Shown: positions 1 through 14,090 of the stretch, one piece after another
How positions within the stretch are numbered: the first letter of the stretch is position 1
How the letters are laid out: every line of letters starts with the position of its first letter
Source: Caprimulgus europaeus
Lineage: Eukaryota; Chordata; Aves; Caprimulgiformes; Caprimulgidae
Length of the DNA: 64,000 nt
Direction of reading: 5' to 3'
NCBI GenBank assembly: GCA_907165065.1
Contig: OU015527.1
Span: 17,869,686-17,933,685 of the forward strand
Position numbers and translations under genes: made by a program
The notes under the pieces: model-generated
The model's input: only the letters and a program-made list of their open reading frames with translations
The model's database searches: none
Told to the model about the DNA's origin: nothing

Positions 1-2658
1 ATTTTAATATCTATGTAGAAAGAAAATAAAATAAATCAGTTTCCTTATATCCTATAGACTTCAGAAAATATAGATATAGAAAATAAATAAATACAGATGG
101 TTAACTTCTGTCACTCATACAGATACTGAGACAAAGAAGCAGTTTCAGCAGGATGTAACCCATGGACTCAGAAGACAAGATATTATTGCAATAATGAATA
201 TTACTATATAATACCAAATGATTGCATTAGACTATTTGCTTCAAAAGGACAGGGAAATAGTAGATAAATAAAAATGTTTGAAGCTGGTGACACAATTTCT
301 AATGACCTGTCTGTGGTTGAATTAGTAAACCTTAGGATTTTCTGTATGTGCTTGTGCTTGTGGCTATCAAAATTATAAAGCATGTTCAAGAACAAGAAGA
401 AAGAATAAGGAGAGTAGGATCACCAAATCATTACAAAGCAGGCCCTCCTATCTAGGACACACACACATGCACTGCAATGCTATCTCATCAGGGAACCAAT
501 TGCACTCACAAGCCTTTTGGAAGAAAGATGTAGGAACATGAGGAATGATACAAGGGGTTATTTTTGAATGATTAATTAAAGGGAATCCATCTTCATTGCA
601 TTGCTACTGACATGAAAAGCACCATAGCTGTGCAATAATCGCATGCGATTATTCAACTACCCCTTTGGCAAGGACGACATAATTAGTCCTGGTAGTGTCA
701 AGAGATTTTCTTTATACCCAACAAATTGGCAGTTTTAATCAAGTGTTGCTGAAAATTTATCATAACACAGGGAAAACAATAGGTGAAGGTGTGGAGCCCC
801 AAGCTGTGTGACTCCTATCTATGACACTACAAATTCACAATGCTAACAACATGATGAATACTACCAATCTCCAAACAAGATGATTATAATTGTGTACCAG
901 TATCATGCACAGTAATGCTTGTTTGTTTAAAATTATGGACACAACCCTTTTCATGCCTTGTTATTACAGCTGTTTCAAGCTTTCATACCTGTTACGATGG
1001 TCACCTGTTATAACAGCTATCTTGGGGGAACATGAATACATCTCCTAGGGAGCTGCTGAGCAGTCAGGAAATGTCACACAGGTCCAAGCCTCAGGCCTGC
1101 TGGAAATAAATACAGCTAAGAGGGGGATCACTCAGCCTTGTTTAGTGCCTGAGCTCTGAACTGTCACAAGTTGCAGGAGCCATTCACAAGCAACAGAGCG
1201 CTAGAAGCTCTTGGAGCACGTGGCAAAATGAAACCAGTCTGTCATGAACTCAGTAAATTGTAACTCGTGTTCTGTACCCAGACTCTCGGCAGATGTTTAA
1301 AAGGTGATGGTGTCTTAAGCATTCTTAAGCCCCTACACTATGCCACATTTTGTCAGACTGGCTTGTTCCTGCTGTTTGCGTGCTTGTAGTCACATTCAAC
1401 TACTAGGTTAGTCATGCAGCTGCTAGCTACAAGTTTACACTAGTACTGAATTTGTTTGCACCTCTTTCATTAGTGTAGCTGGAAGAAGTACCTTTCAAAT
1501 TGCCATTTTACAGATGGTGGCTTCTCTGCACACAGAATGTTGACATGGGAGAAATCCAGCTTACAGAGGTAGCCACTGGAAGAAAACACATACTAAAAAT
1601 CGTTGTAAATCTGAGATAGTACCTGTTCCAAGTGCAGAGAAATTCAGCTGTATTTCACATAGGGTTGCATAGTGTAAATGTTCATGCTGGTTTCTTTGCT
1701 AAATCTTTAAGAGACTGCATTTTTATTTTTATATTAGATTCAGAATAAATATTTCACTGTCAGGAGTTAGTCTGCCAGTAAGACAGGCAACACGGGCAAT
1801 TCTCCCAGTTAATCCGCAGAGCACAAGATTGTTTTTTATTGTTACCTATTACTCTTACAATGGCTGTTTCAATACTAATTCTTTAATGTGACATGTGAAA
1901 GAAAAGCATACTCTATAAATAGTTTACAGCCTAGAAAAACAGCCCTATTCAGCAAGACAAAATCTAGAAAGGTAAGATTCAGCCAATCTTGAAAATTAAA
2001 CTTTCTTTTAAGATGGAAAACTCAAAAAGGAGCTATGGTCTTTTCCCCACATAGCAGATTTGGAGAACAGTTAGTTCAGGCTATGTAAATGTATATTATT
2101 CAGGCCTAGAATAAGGGGAGAAAAAGTACACTTTTCCCCATATCTGTGGTCTGCTTTTTCACCTCTTTGCAGACTAAAAACAGAAAAAAAAGGTCTTTTC
2201 AGCCTTCTATTCTTTTTCCTTTTATTTTTTTAACAGTCCTAAACAAGACTCTAACAAATGCTGCTGGCCTGTATCACAACACAAAGAAATCAGTAAGATA
2301 ATGGCAGCAGCATTGCTCTTTCTCCCTTTGAGCACTATATTCAGCTTTTTAACCTACCTATTTCTGCTAGGTTGCCCAGTGACTTCATGCCTTCTACTTT
2401 TGCTTGTTCTTTTCTAAAGAAAGTAGTACGTTGTCTTTTTAATATCCACTGTCTCTGAGATTACTTTTGAGCTTAGAATATAAAACTTTTCCTTAGGCTA
2501 CGTTTCCATTTTCAGTGTTTTATAAACCAGGAGTGGAACTGCATTGCACACTGACAGAGGCATACATTATTTGTGGCAATGTGTTGGTCTGTTGCATTGT
2601 ATTGTATTTAGCTGAAGGAACATATACCTCTACCTCTCCAAGTATGGTTTTCCCTCTC
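1..2658. other. Unannotated AT-rich sequence
   Basis: I see no gene or recognisable transposon here. Open frames are short and contain no family motif. The only structured element that stood out is the perfect palindrome at 634-653, listed separately. Confidence 0.6.
634..653. repeat. 20-bp perfect palindrome with two CpGs
   Basis: The sequence AATAATCGCATGCGATTATT equals its own reverse complement over all 20 bases. Symmetry stops at both flanks, which are C on each side. It contains two CpG dinucleotides in an otherwise CpG-poor stretch, and its centre is GCATGC. It could be a dimeric transcription-factor site, a small cruciform, or chance. Confidence 0.9.
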
Positions 2659-2740
2659 AAAAAAAAAAAAAAAAAAAAAAAAAAAGGAGGAGAGGGCAAG
2701 GAGGGGAAGAAGAGAGAGAATAGAGATGATAAAAATTGTG
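2659..2740 (+). repeat. A27 run followed by purine-rich tract
   Basis: Twenty-seven consecutive A residues (2659-2685) run directly into a G/A-rich stretch to about 2733 with almost no pyrimidines. This is a low-complexity homopurine tract. No recognisable retrocopy body precedes the A-run, so I do not call it a retroposon tail. Confidence 0.9.
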
Positions 2741-3286
2741 GTACACATACACAAGAGATTTTTTGTATAATTCAAATAACTTCTACTACTGTGGAAGTCT
2801 CTTATCTTAATGACTGTGCTAAAGAAGTTGTCTTTTCAAACTTATTTAAAAGCTTTTGCCTCATATGACTAAGCTACAAATGGAAGCAATTTAGTAACAC
2901 CATAGTACAAGATAAAGAAACTATGGCAGAAGCATGCAAAGGTTGAACAAATATAAAGTTAATAACTATCAAAGAATTTTGATTCTTCAGCATTACATTT
3001 CCTTGAGTATAGTGCATTCCAGTGAGTGCTGCAACAGCTATGTAACTAACAAAGCCTGCTGAGGGTATGTGCTTTCTCTTCTGCATTCCTATGTAATATA
3101 AATACCACAACAGCACTAGCCCAAAAAAATTCAATTGTTTTGCACAGATGGACAGATCACAAGAAGCAGGAAGTAGAGGTGAAAATTGAAGAATGCATTA
3201 TGTTGGAAGAAAGACAAATGTGCAGAAGTAAAGTAGTGGGAGGGAAGATGTGATGAAATGTGGAAGAAAGGAGGCAGGGAGGGAAG

Positions 3287-3313
3287 AAGGAAGGAAGGAA
3301 GGAAGGAAGGAAA
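3287..3313 (+). repeat. (GGAA)n microsatellite
   Basis: About six GGAA units lie within a wider purine-rich stretch (3230-3350). Confidence 0.85.
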
Positions 3314-6300
3314 GAATGGCTCTGAAGGAATTTGGAAAGAGGAGATGACTGGAGTTTGCAGCTGTGTTCTGTCCTGGTGGGGCTAATGACTTTAAATGAG
3401 CACAAAATGAGCTTGTGAAGAACTGAACTGAAACAGTGCCAGTAAAATACAATAAAAAGGATGGGAAACATTAGAATGCAAAGAGAAGTTATGAGTGAAA
3501 AGGTAGAAAAGCAAGAGAAATTGAAAAAGTGAATGGAAAAGCCAAAAGGCTCAAAATCTCAAAGTAAATATATGTACTTTTAGCACTTGTTTGAGTTTTT
3601 TGTTTTTTTAAAACATTAGTTGAAGGTCTGTGAGGAGACTGAAAGTCTGGAGGGGTATAGAACCTCACAGGATTTGCTTGATAGAGTGAATGTAAGAAAG
3701 AAGGAAAAGTGCTTGCTCATTGATGGAAAGAGAAAAATGGGAAAGGTCAAACTACTCAAATGATAGAATTGACATAGAACAGAGACTTGTGAAATCAAAG
3801 GTGGATCTGGAAAGCCTGGGGTATCTTCTGATCACTTTTCTACTATGTTTTAATTTAATAATTATTTAATATTGTATTATTATTAATATGCATGAGACCG
3901 TAGTATAAATTTTTGTTTTAGTATATTGATAGCACACAACGAAGAACTTTTAGTCATGAATTTAATCTTTATCAGAAAAGCAAGAATACAGATGCTGAAA
4001 ATGCCTACCTGGCCATCCTATATTTGGGGTGGCCAGTTACTCACTGGAAATGTGACAAAGGAAAATTGGAAATAAAGTCTGCCAGACAGCCAATAAATCA
4101 GGCATATATTTTCCTCTTTCCTTTGGCCTGCAAGGAGCCCAGTTATTTTAAAACTATGTTCCCAGAAACCAGCCAACAGGAAGACATGAAAAGAGTACAT
4201 AAGAAGTTTTTCTTACTGTTTTTTTTACCTCTCTTTCTGGCAAATGCTCCAAATCCTCTACCTGGGAAATGCAAACTCTAGTGATTTCTACTGGAACTTG
4301 TTTCCATTTAAAAGGATTTTAAAACCTGTATCACAGAAATGGGATAACTAAACATAGGTGTAGCACGTGAGACTCTCAAAGGCATACCATACACAAAGAG
4401 TTCATAACACTCTCTCCAATTTTATAGGTATTAAAGGCATGGATTGTCAATAAATTATGAGAAGCAGACAAATGAATAAATATTAAGCTTTGCACTCAGG
4501 TGCTACTATAAAGTAAGAAACAGGATGGGGTAAAAGTACAGATGCTGTTTCTAAATATGACATGAGCACTTAGAAATTAGAGTTATGAGGTCCTGAATTA
4601 GATTTGTAAATGCTTGGGTCACATTTAGAAATTGCTCTCTGGCTTCTGAGTCACTGAACTCTTCTGAAAAAAGTCCCCTCAGCAGATCTCATAAATTGCT
4701 TGTGATGAGTAGTCCAGTCAGCTCTGATATGACTGAAAGAGCAGGTGCAACAAGAGAGATTAAAGAGTATGGGTGCATTCCTGAATTTAGGTCAGGAGAA
4801 ACAGAGGATGTGATTATATAGGAATGCAGGCTGGGATTACAACTGTTTATATTCTCTGTCTATCTCACTTCCTATATTAGTGTGTGGTTTGAATTTCTTG
4901 CTGTTAATATGGGGGTTCTGCCATTAAAGTGTTGAACTTCATGTCACTGAAAACCCAGGGGGCATCTTCACATTCTTCTTTTATCACATCCTAAAAAAGA
5001 CCATCCTACATGCACCGAAAAGTCTCAATCACAAATTAAATTTTATTTTATCCACGGTTATATCATATAATTGGTTTTATTGCTGGATTCCACTTCACTG
5101 TGTTGTGCTTTGTCCTGTTTTGTTATTCTGAAGTCACTCACTGGGCCCCAAGGAATGCACCGTGAAGAGCCAAGCACCAAAGCTTGATGCTATGCAATTT
5201 AGGTAAGCACGTACAGTAAAATCCACTGGGGTCCTCTGAAAATTTTGTAGTCAGGCTAGCATGAAAAGGGAAACACTGAGTTGCAGGCCATTCCTGCTCA
5301 ATTTCAATGTAATCAGAGCTTTTGCAATGATATCAGCTGGAGCACGTTTAGATCCTTTTTAAAGATTAATCTCAGATGTTTTATAGTGGGTGGCTTATCC
5401 ATCATCTCAGTGACAATTCTGTAAAAAAACATTTAGAAAGTCAGAATTTATAAATGTCATTTTATCATTCATTGTGTGGTTTATTATTATGTATCTATGT
5501 TACAAACAAATGATTCCAGGAAAGTAAAATCACATCTTTTCTCAGGATAACTAACATTCACATATATTTGTTTCAGTCCTTTAGAAATTATAATATTCCT
5601 CATATGTTATCTTTTGACAAGTTACAGATATTGGAAAAACATTCATGGCCTGATCTCTTCCTGCTGACATTGTTGTGTATTAGGAATAACTTCAGAAAGT
5701 CAAAGCATTTACATTGGAGTAAAAGTGATTAACAAGAGCAGCACTGAGCCCAGCATTATACTGCAAGACTCACACATAAATGCAATCTGCGACTAAGAAT
5801 AAATGTGTTTAATGTAGCTTTCACAAGTCATCAGCACAGATTCTTTTCATTTTGTTCTCTGTTTATTAGTATTGCAAAGTGCCTTTGTTTAAATATTTCA
5901 CTGGCCTAGTTTAACAAAAAAGCACATCAATAATGCAAATCACAGCAAGTGAGCTGATACTTTGTATTTGTAAATAGGCGAAAGTTAAAAAAAATTGCAT
6001 TGGATGGACAAATTCAAGTGCTTCTTTCCTCAGCAGAAAAAGTAAGTTCATGCTATATATATGTATTATTTATATTTATATTTAGCTCTTTTAGTGTACC
6101 TCCCTCTTTCTTGTTTCTTTTGTGCAGCTGTCTTGATTTTTAGCTGGGATGAAGCCGGGTTTATTTCTAGTAGCTAGAATAGTGCTGCCAAATGCTAGCC
6201 CAGTGAAACCACCACAGCAGCCCACAAAATACTGTGTTTGCTGTTTTTCTTTTCCCATAAAGTTGGGCCAGACAACAAAGCAGTTACCAAGGCAGATGTA

Positions 6301-7999
6301 TTTTGAATGATCTTCACTATTTTTATTCTGAAAACAGATGAGTCAGGGTTAGCATGAAGGACTTTCATCATCTATTTCATTATATATTTATTTTTACTAA
6401 CAAAAGGAGCACCAGTGTAAATAGTTACTCATTATACTTGTCATTATAGAACTGGGTAAAGGACAGCATCTGACCAGACCTCCCCACCTAAACAGAGCAG
6501 GCAGATGTAAGTAATAAAGTATTACTTACATATTTATTACTTTCAATATTACTTGAAAGAAATAAATATTTTTTTCTTCACAGTTTCTTATTGCTTTTAG
6601 ACAGATATGGGGAGCAGTGTGTCAGAGATGAGACATTTTTCTCAATTTTATTCAGAAAGTTTATGGCATAGTTAGGAGCTGCAGCTTCAACCCGCTCCAT
6701 GACCGCCAAACACAGGACTAGACAGAGCTGTGCCTGCCCTTCCCACATCCTCAAACCCATCTTGCTAACATAGAACCTACAAAATTCACAGTAGGGAATG
6801 AAATACAGACATGGAATGAATTAAAGAAATAGCTTCTTACTACTATTCGTCTTAATAGCTTCCCTGGTTAGGCAGTGGGTAATTCTAGAGAATAAATCAA
6901 GTTCTTACCAGAGCTCTGGATCTCAGAATTCATAGATTCTTTTTGCTGACAATTAGCAGGTAAATTCTTACTGTTTGTTACAAACCATTTTTTTTTTTCT
7001 ATTTAGCTCTCAAACACTATCTTAAAACTACATATAATCACCATGTGAAAACTTCAAAATAATTTGCTTTAGGCAAGTCCAAATAAATTTTCCTTCTTTC
7101 TGTGAACTTCAAACTTAAAAAACTTAGTTTTTAACTTTAGTTAAAAATGAATTTGCAAACATCTTCTTTTTATTGGCAGTATCTCAGCATTCACTTTGGT
7201 TATTTGCTTCTCTGGATGGTACCCATATTTGGGTTTCTCAGAGGATTATTAAATCTAAATTTGTATTCGAAACTTGGTCCTAGACTTAAAAAGTTGAATG
7301 AATGAACAGTATCTCTGTACTAGTATTTTACTTAATCAACTCAGATTATTTCAAAAACCCCTTAGTTAGTGTCCTCTATAGTAAACAGCACTGACTTTTA
7401 GCAGTGATTTTATTATTTTGCTAGCTTGAAGACATTACATGAGGCCAAGAAGCAGTTCTTTCATACCCTTTATCACAGCAGTCATAGATCCAAGGTCTGG
7501 ACTGATACTTAATCTGCAGTTATTACATTATGCATCATTACTCATTAATTAAAATTAATAGAGCCATTTGCTTTAATATGCTACAAATTAGCTTTAGAAA
7601 TGGGATTATATTAGAGAGACAGCTTCTTACTCCATTCCAAGCTTACTGTATAAAGAAGGCAAGGAATTTCAGAGTATTTATCATTGGCTTAAATCAATGT
7701 GGAAGAAGATGAGAGAAATGTTCTTGTTATCTATAATCTAGGTAATTAGAACTTTTCCCACATTTTGTCATTATGAAAACAGCAACATTTTTCTGTGGAA
7801 GAAAAAAGAAAGGTCTTCCCCAAGTTCATGTTGCAAGTCATTAGAGGAGCTAAATGGAGGACCTGGGATCATCAGAAGCCACCTGAAACCCTTATCTCCT
7901 TCTGACAATTAGGCTTAACCACCAGCTACATATTGCTGCAAATTTATGAAATTACTTTCTTAGAGCTATTCCAATATGGCTTTTTTTAAAAGAAAACTA

Positions 8000-8072
8000 C
8001 CAAAAAACAAATAAACAACCCCCCAAAACCAACCAACAAACAAACAAACACACAAACAAACAAGCAAACAAG
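8000..8072 (+). repeat. (CAAA)n imperfect microsatellite
   Basis: An imperfect run of CAAA and related units, interrupted by CCAACC, CACA and CAAG. Confidence 0.85.
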
Positions 8073-11000
8073 TTTAGTGTAATTTTTAAATTACCAACAC
8101 AAGAAAATTCAGTTTCTAAGGAGTCCATATAGACGGTAGATATTCCATATATTCTAAAAATAAATCTCTTTTAATAAATTTCAGCTGGCTGCAATGGTCT
8201 TCTTGCCAGAGGAGCAGTTGGCCCTTTCTTCCATTACCTCAAAATGCAAGGAATCAAGATTTGTCTGTCCAGCAAAATTGAACACAAAGGATGACTGAAG
8301 CAACTCCCTCAAGTTCTACTAATTTTAGCACTTTTTATTTGTTCCTATGATGTACTAAAAATTATAACTTGAGTGCTGATAAAGGGTGTCCATACTAAAA
8401 GTGAACTAGATGGTGTTTAATAAATAAAGGCATAGGCACAAGCAGTAGGAACTTAATTCCAAAGTCTGTTTATTTTTAGAATATTGTCCACTAAATGTGT
8501 TGGAAAAGCAAGCCCATTCTCTCTGGTCTTTGTATGGAGCTCTGGCTGGAAGCCAGCATTGTTATTGAAAGAGTATCAAGGGGTCTCTCATAGGCTGTGG
8601 ATTCCTGAATCCAGAACAGGTGCAGTCACACCCTTTCTACAAACAAAGATAGTTTGTTTGAATAAGCACAGCAGAGAAGAATGGGTGTATTAATAGCTAA
8701 ATAGTGTCTCTATTAACAGTGGAACAGCTGGCAGTTTTGTATGACAGCACTCATTCCAATCTATTTCATCCAATTGCAAAACTATAAGCACACCACATCA
8801 GGGAACTGAGGGGACCACACACAAGCAATCAGCCATTCAACAGCACTATAATTGCTTCACAGTTGGGAGTTTGTTCTGCTCAGCCACTGTTATTCTTTTA
8901 ATTTGAATTGTTGCTGCACGGCAACTGTCTAGAATCAAGTGTAGTTAAAGCAGATAAGCTTGCTCAGAGAAACTCTTTTTGTTTTACAAGCTGCGTTAGC
9001 TCGCTTACTGCAGGAACTGCTGCCAGCTTCCGAGAATCACAGATGCTTCAAGTGCTGAGTACCAGGACTGGGACACAGGCAGGTAGTCTCAAGATCATGG
9101 TTACACCTCCCACAAAATGTTTTACCCTGACAAGGGAAAAAATAAATTCTGAATAAACTCTTAGGATGCTGTTAGACCCTGCTTGAGAACCTTTCCTGAA
9201 GACTTCCTTTTGAGCAAATGAATGGCCTCTGTGAATCCACCTGAGGTGTATAAATGACTGAAAATGTACTAGTAGCCTCAATACAACAGGGAAGCTGTTC
9301 AAGAAGGAACTGGTTTCAAGTACAATCAGGTTACACAGGTATAAGTAAGTGTGTGTATGCACACATCTTCGTGTGGATGTAGAAAAGATACAGCAAGGGA
9401 AAGGATGATAGGCAGATTTTTTAGGCCATAAAGAAAACTGTAATTCAACTTCATACATTTACACTCCTAAAGAACTAAGAGCCATCAAAAGCTAAGCTGA
9501 GGTTTCCAGTATTACTGTCTGATCTGCTAGTTGTTTTCAGTATGCACGCATGCTGACACTAACACTGTTCAATGCAGCTTGATTCTGTAATTTCTTTCTT
9601 CCACCTGCCCTCCCCAGCCCCCCACACACGAACACTTTTTCCCTCCTATCATAGCATAATGCTTATGTGGTAACTTTTCAAAGTATCCTTCAGGGAGAAG
9701 ATTAAAAAGCTCTTGGCTTTATCTAGCCTAGCAGAATGCACATAGATATGAAATTATAAAATCTTTCTAATTTGCAGGGTTGTTTGTTTTCCGTCATCCT
9801 TTGGGATTAAATACTCAGAGGACTAATTCTTATTATTCAAGGTTTACTATTCCGTAGATCTCTCTCAAACTCTATACACAACAGCACTTCAGTATATTGT
9901 TGTGATTTCTTTTTTACTCCTTGACATATGGCTCTAGGTAATAAAATAATGGGCTGTCGCAACTTATTATCTGTTGCTGCTCTTTCAGGCTGGCTTTCAG
10001 GTTGTCCTTTTTTGCTCCTTCTCTACTGATGGCACCTTATGAATAAATGAACAGCTCTTATGGGGAAGACAACAGATTTGTACGAACTGAAGATCACTGT
10101 TAAAACTAAATGTAGACTCAGGAGAGCTTGGGAAGTTCTGAGTAGTGAAGAAAATGGCATTTAAAGAAGTCACCAACCTCATGAGTGAAAAGAAGGTTTA
10201 ATTAAAATTAAGTTGTGAACTAGGATACGTATGTAAATAGTCAGTAAGTGTAAAAAAAAACTCCACCACAAACCACAAAAGGAGAAGTAGGGAATCATCT
10301 AGGGTCATTAAAAAAAATATATTGCCAAATCTAGGTGCTACATGGATATTCAAACTATAATTGTGCATAAAAAATGAATTTGGAACAAAGACATTAATAA
10401 ACAACACCATTTTATTTACCATTGTCAAAATTATTACTTTAATAGTCAAGAATGCAATTAGTTCCTGAATACTCATTTTGCCTATGTCACTAGATTTTTT
10501 TGCTAGCCATTCCAGGAGAGTCAGATTTCCACTGTCTTCTAGCTCACAGTGCTTCAGGCCATGTCTACCTTGACAAGGGGTGAAGCACCTTAGAAACAGA
10601 TCCACAGAAAAACTTTGATGGTTCTGAGAAGGCAAAAACCACCTTACACCCAGTCCAGGATAACTGGCTTCAGTTGGGTCTCATGTATTTAATGTCCATT
10701 AGCAATAGGAGAACATCAACTGTACATGCCGTAATCCAGTTCATGTACTACAACACCATGTGAGCCATGTGAACCATCACCTGCTAAATGACAATAACCA
10801 GAAGATGTGCTTTGAAAGTGAGATTCTGAAATGAAATAAAATGAAATAAATTGGTATTTACCAGCATGACTTGGACCAAAAGTAAGGAGAATATTTGCAT
10901 GGAAACTGTCCTCCGCAAAGCATGTGGATAGTTTATTTCAGGGTATTTAATCTTAAATGTTACAGAAATGAAATTGTCCCCTTGCCCCTAATAAATGTTT

Positions 11001-13519
11001 TGAAAAGTCTTATCAGTTAAGTCTAGACTATCCCCCAAAATTTTTACTCAGTATTCCATTTCCTTCCAATCTTTCCAAATGAGCCATTAAGAAAATTACT
11101 GCTTGGTTTAGAATGCTTTACAAGTACTGCTTCAAGTGTAAAAAATAAAAATAAATATATCACTTGAGAGGCAGAGTTGAAGAAGGTTTGGGGTATTTGG
11201 TCCTTTAGTTACCTACTTCTTACACTAAGATTTTACAAGGTAATTAAAATAATCTAATTCATACTTTGAGTTAGGTAGTAACTCTGTAATTTTAACAGCC
11301 TCAGAAGTTACATGAACAATTACTTTTTGGAACTATATTGCACTGATCTTTATCTCACATTAATTTTTCGTGACTACCATACCACAAAGGCAGGGAAAGC
11401 TCTAGAGTTATCAAAAGACAAAAAAAAAAAATCAAGAAGAAAAAGAATGTTGTTTCTTAAATAATCTTTAAAAAAAAGAGTCAGATTTAGGGATGATAAT
11501 CCCAAGCATATCCCTCTAGCAATTTGTATAGTTAGAATAGTGAAAGATTATCTTCACAGCACTCTGAGCATTGCTGTGTATCTGTACATATGTTTAAGGA
11601 ACATATACAGTGTGCACAGAGCCACTATCTTCCTGTGCAGGTACTGTTCAGGCAAAATTGTTTGATAAAATATTTCATAATCATGCTGGGCACTATGTTC
11701 TTATTTTTCATTCTTATCTCTACTCCTGGTTTTCTGATAGTTCACAGAGTAAAAGAAATGTGCTGGGAGTTCATGCCTGTTGAAAAGGAATCATTGCCAT
11801 TGGCAGGTAGCAGCATATTGATGTGGATACAGTCCTTGTGGAGGGTGCCCTCCACAAATGAATGCTTGTGAGCCACATACTTCCTACAGCTTTTATTTAG
11901 GTAGTAGGATGGATAAAAGATACAGTACCTTCTCACAAGACATTAAAAAAAATAGAAAACAAACAAACCCTTTTCCCATTTTCTAACTGTGCTGGGAAAA
12001 TTTGCTTCTGTTTCAAGGACAGTAATAGGTTTAATGGCATGAGTTCAGTGTTGCCTGCTAATTAATTAATTTACATAAAATCTAGGCTCAGAAGAGGTGT
12101 GTGCAATCTAAACTGTTGAAGGATATTCAGAACACTAAAGCATGGTTTGCAGTATATACCTCTGCTTTTGAAGAGAGATTGATTCAGAAACCCAAGCACA
12201 TTTTGTGGGCTCTTGAATTCTCCCCTTTCCTATTTTAATGGAAAAGGTTCATCACCTGTTTTAACGACCTCCTATCTTCCAAAACCTCCAGCAAACTATT
12301 AATTCCCTTTTCCTTGAGCTCTTCAGGCTAAGAGGCAGCTTGTAGGTGTGCATGTGGGAGTTAAGCAGCACAACTGAATTACCAGTGCCCACTAGAGCTC
12401 CTTATACTGCTGTCACTATTGGTATTATATTTGGTATTATATCCAGATGTCTTGGTCTGGTTACAACCAAAACTTGTAACCTTCTGTGTAAGGATTTGCT
12501 ACAAAAGAATAAAAAAATTCTCATTTGATTGCTATATCAGAGGAATTGGTAGTGTTAGTAACACTCATCTCTGACTGCTTTCAGCTTATTTTTCCAGTTT
12601 TATTTTTTCCTGTTCACTCTACCTGCAATGGCTTTTTAGAGAGAAATTTTAGCGACTAGTTGCCTCTGACAGCAGGTAAATGGCCTAGAGCTACTGTCAG
12701 GAATAGGGTGCATGCTACCCATGATGCAAGAAAATAGATAAGAAATTGAAAAGACAAGTGACTTGTGCTTTCTATAGTTGTAGATTTTCTTCAAGTTGTA
12801 CTGCATCTTTTGCAATCTTCACATCACCCCATTTCATGGAGCAGACTGGATTCAGAGATCCATGTTCTGACCACAGCACTGCAAAAAAAAGCACTGCAAA
12901 AAGCATACTAAATACTGTTCTTGTTTACAGGGTGTAACTCTTGGTAGTGTGCTGGTACAAATATTCCTATTCAGACAATTTCTCACACCAGACAGGATGA
13001 ACCAGCAATTTAATAATTAAACATCATGAAACTCTGTGATGGAACAGTTTTGGCCTTCCTTTTTTATTCTGAACTTACATCAACAGACTGAGTGATATCT
13101 GTCTTAGAAGAAAAAATGAACCTGCTGTGGGATGCAGTTGGAAGGCCACTCCTTTAATGCTGCTGCAAGAAAAGGAAAGAGAATTATTTTGACTTCAGAG
13201 TATCACGGATGTTATATGGTCACCTAAGTGAAAAAACACAACTTTTTCATGAACTTCAAGGAACACCAGCAGACACCCTATGTGACTATTAGACAGCACG
13301 ACATGTTGAGGAGAATGAGGAGGACTCCAGGTCTGAACAGGACCTATGTCTATCCTGAAGAAGAAAGGCCAAACAGAAAATGCCAAGCCTGTGCTTCTTC
13401 AGAAACTCAGGACACAGGGAAGGGAAAGGGCTGATTTTTTTGAGCTTTCTGACACTTGACTGATGAACTGTCTTTTAAAAAACATCTTCTCCTGGACTTA
13501 GTATAAAAAAAATCTTCTG

Positions 13520-14090
13520 AAATATCTGCAGTTCTTTCTTCTACTCTAGATCATCTGGATTGAAGCCTGTTATAGTACAGCAGCAACAGTGCTGGTCAAT
13601 ATTTTCTTGGCCTGAAGGAAGATCAAGTATCCACTGTGGTTTTTTTAGATTTATCAGCTGCTTCCAGTACTGTTGATGATGTGGTATTGAATCAACAGCA
13701 TCAGAGCAAGACCAACTTGGCCCACTTCCTTGAGTATAATAACATCTAGACTCAGCTTCTCTTCTGAAGCAATGACATGTCTTGAAATTTGTCAGCTTCT
13801 TCTATCAGCGATCTGAGTTGTGGTAAATTGATTTTATCTTCCTTGACTTAGAGGCTTTGCTGGGCTGTAGATCCATTCTCATGAGCAGTGCAAGAAGGTT
13901 TCAGGGATCTTTGTGGAGACCTATAACTCTGAGAGAGGAATCTCTGGTGAAGCTCTGTGGCATTAGGCAAAATGTTCATTTGTTGCATTGAATCGAGCTT
14001 TCACTGAAGGATGCTGTGTGTAATGTTCTGTGTAACATCTCTCCCTGATCTCTGAGAATGTATTCATGGCAAAGATAAAGCCAAATCCAC
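13520..14090 (+). mobile_element. Decayed LINE reverse-transcriptase relic, L2-like
   Basis: Fragments of a non-LTR retrotransposon reverse transcriptase can be read in shifting sense frames. At 13554-13568 the frame gives SGLKP and at 13571-13609 YSTAATVLVNIFL, like the S-G-F-R-P-G-x-S-T-E-T-A-L block of L2/CR1/Jockey-type enzymes. At 13636-13689 it gives VVFLDLSAASSTVDDVVL, matching the palm motif A consensus L-D-L-S-A-A-F-D-T-V-D-H; the first catalytic Asp is kept and the Phe-Asp pair has become Ser-Ser. Near 13956 CGIRQ fits a decayed G-V-P-Q-G motif. The spacing and order of the blocks are correct for the family. The LDLSAA form favours L2-like over avian CR1, whose form is LDFSKxFD. At least two frameshifts separate the blocks, so the element is dead and old. 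Both ends are estimates. Confidence 0.62.

Larger units (their letters stand above)
2741..13519. other. Unannotated sequence with minor simple repeats
   Basis: I see no supportable gene. The block is AT-rich, its open frames are short (longest about 145 codons, at 10198-10635 on the minus strand) and none carries a recognisable domain. It includes the GGAA and CAAA repeats listed separately. Confidence 0.6.

Noticed and set aside
2600-2740. Processed retrocopy or SINE ending in the A27 run
   Set aside because: No recognisable transcript body, no target duplication noticed, and the sequence after the run continues purine-rich.
2515-2868. 117-codon plus-strand frame across the A27 run
   Set aside because: The middle is poly-Lys from the A-run and the flanks have no motif; it is a reading of low-complexity DNA.
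13228-13434. 68-codon basic frame just upstream of the L2-like relic
   Set aside because: No recognisable LINE or host motif; it may be flanking DNA.
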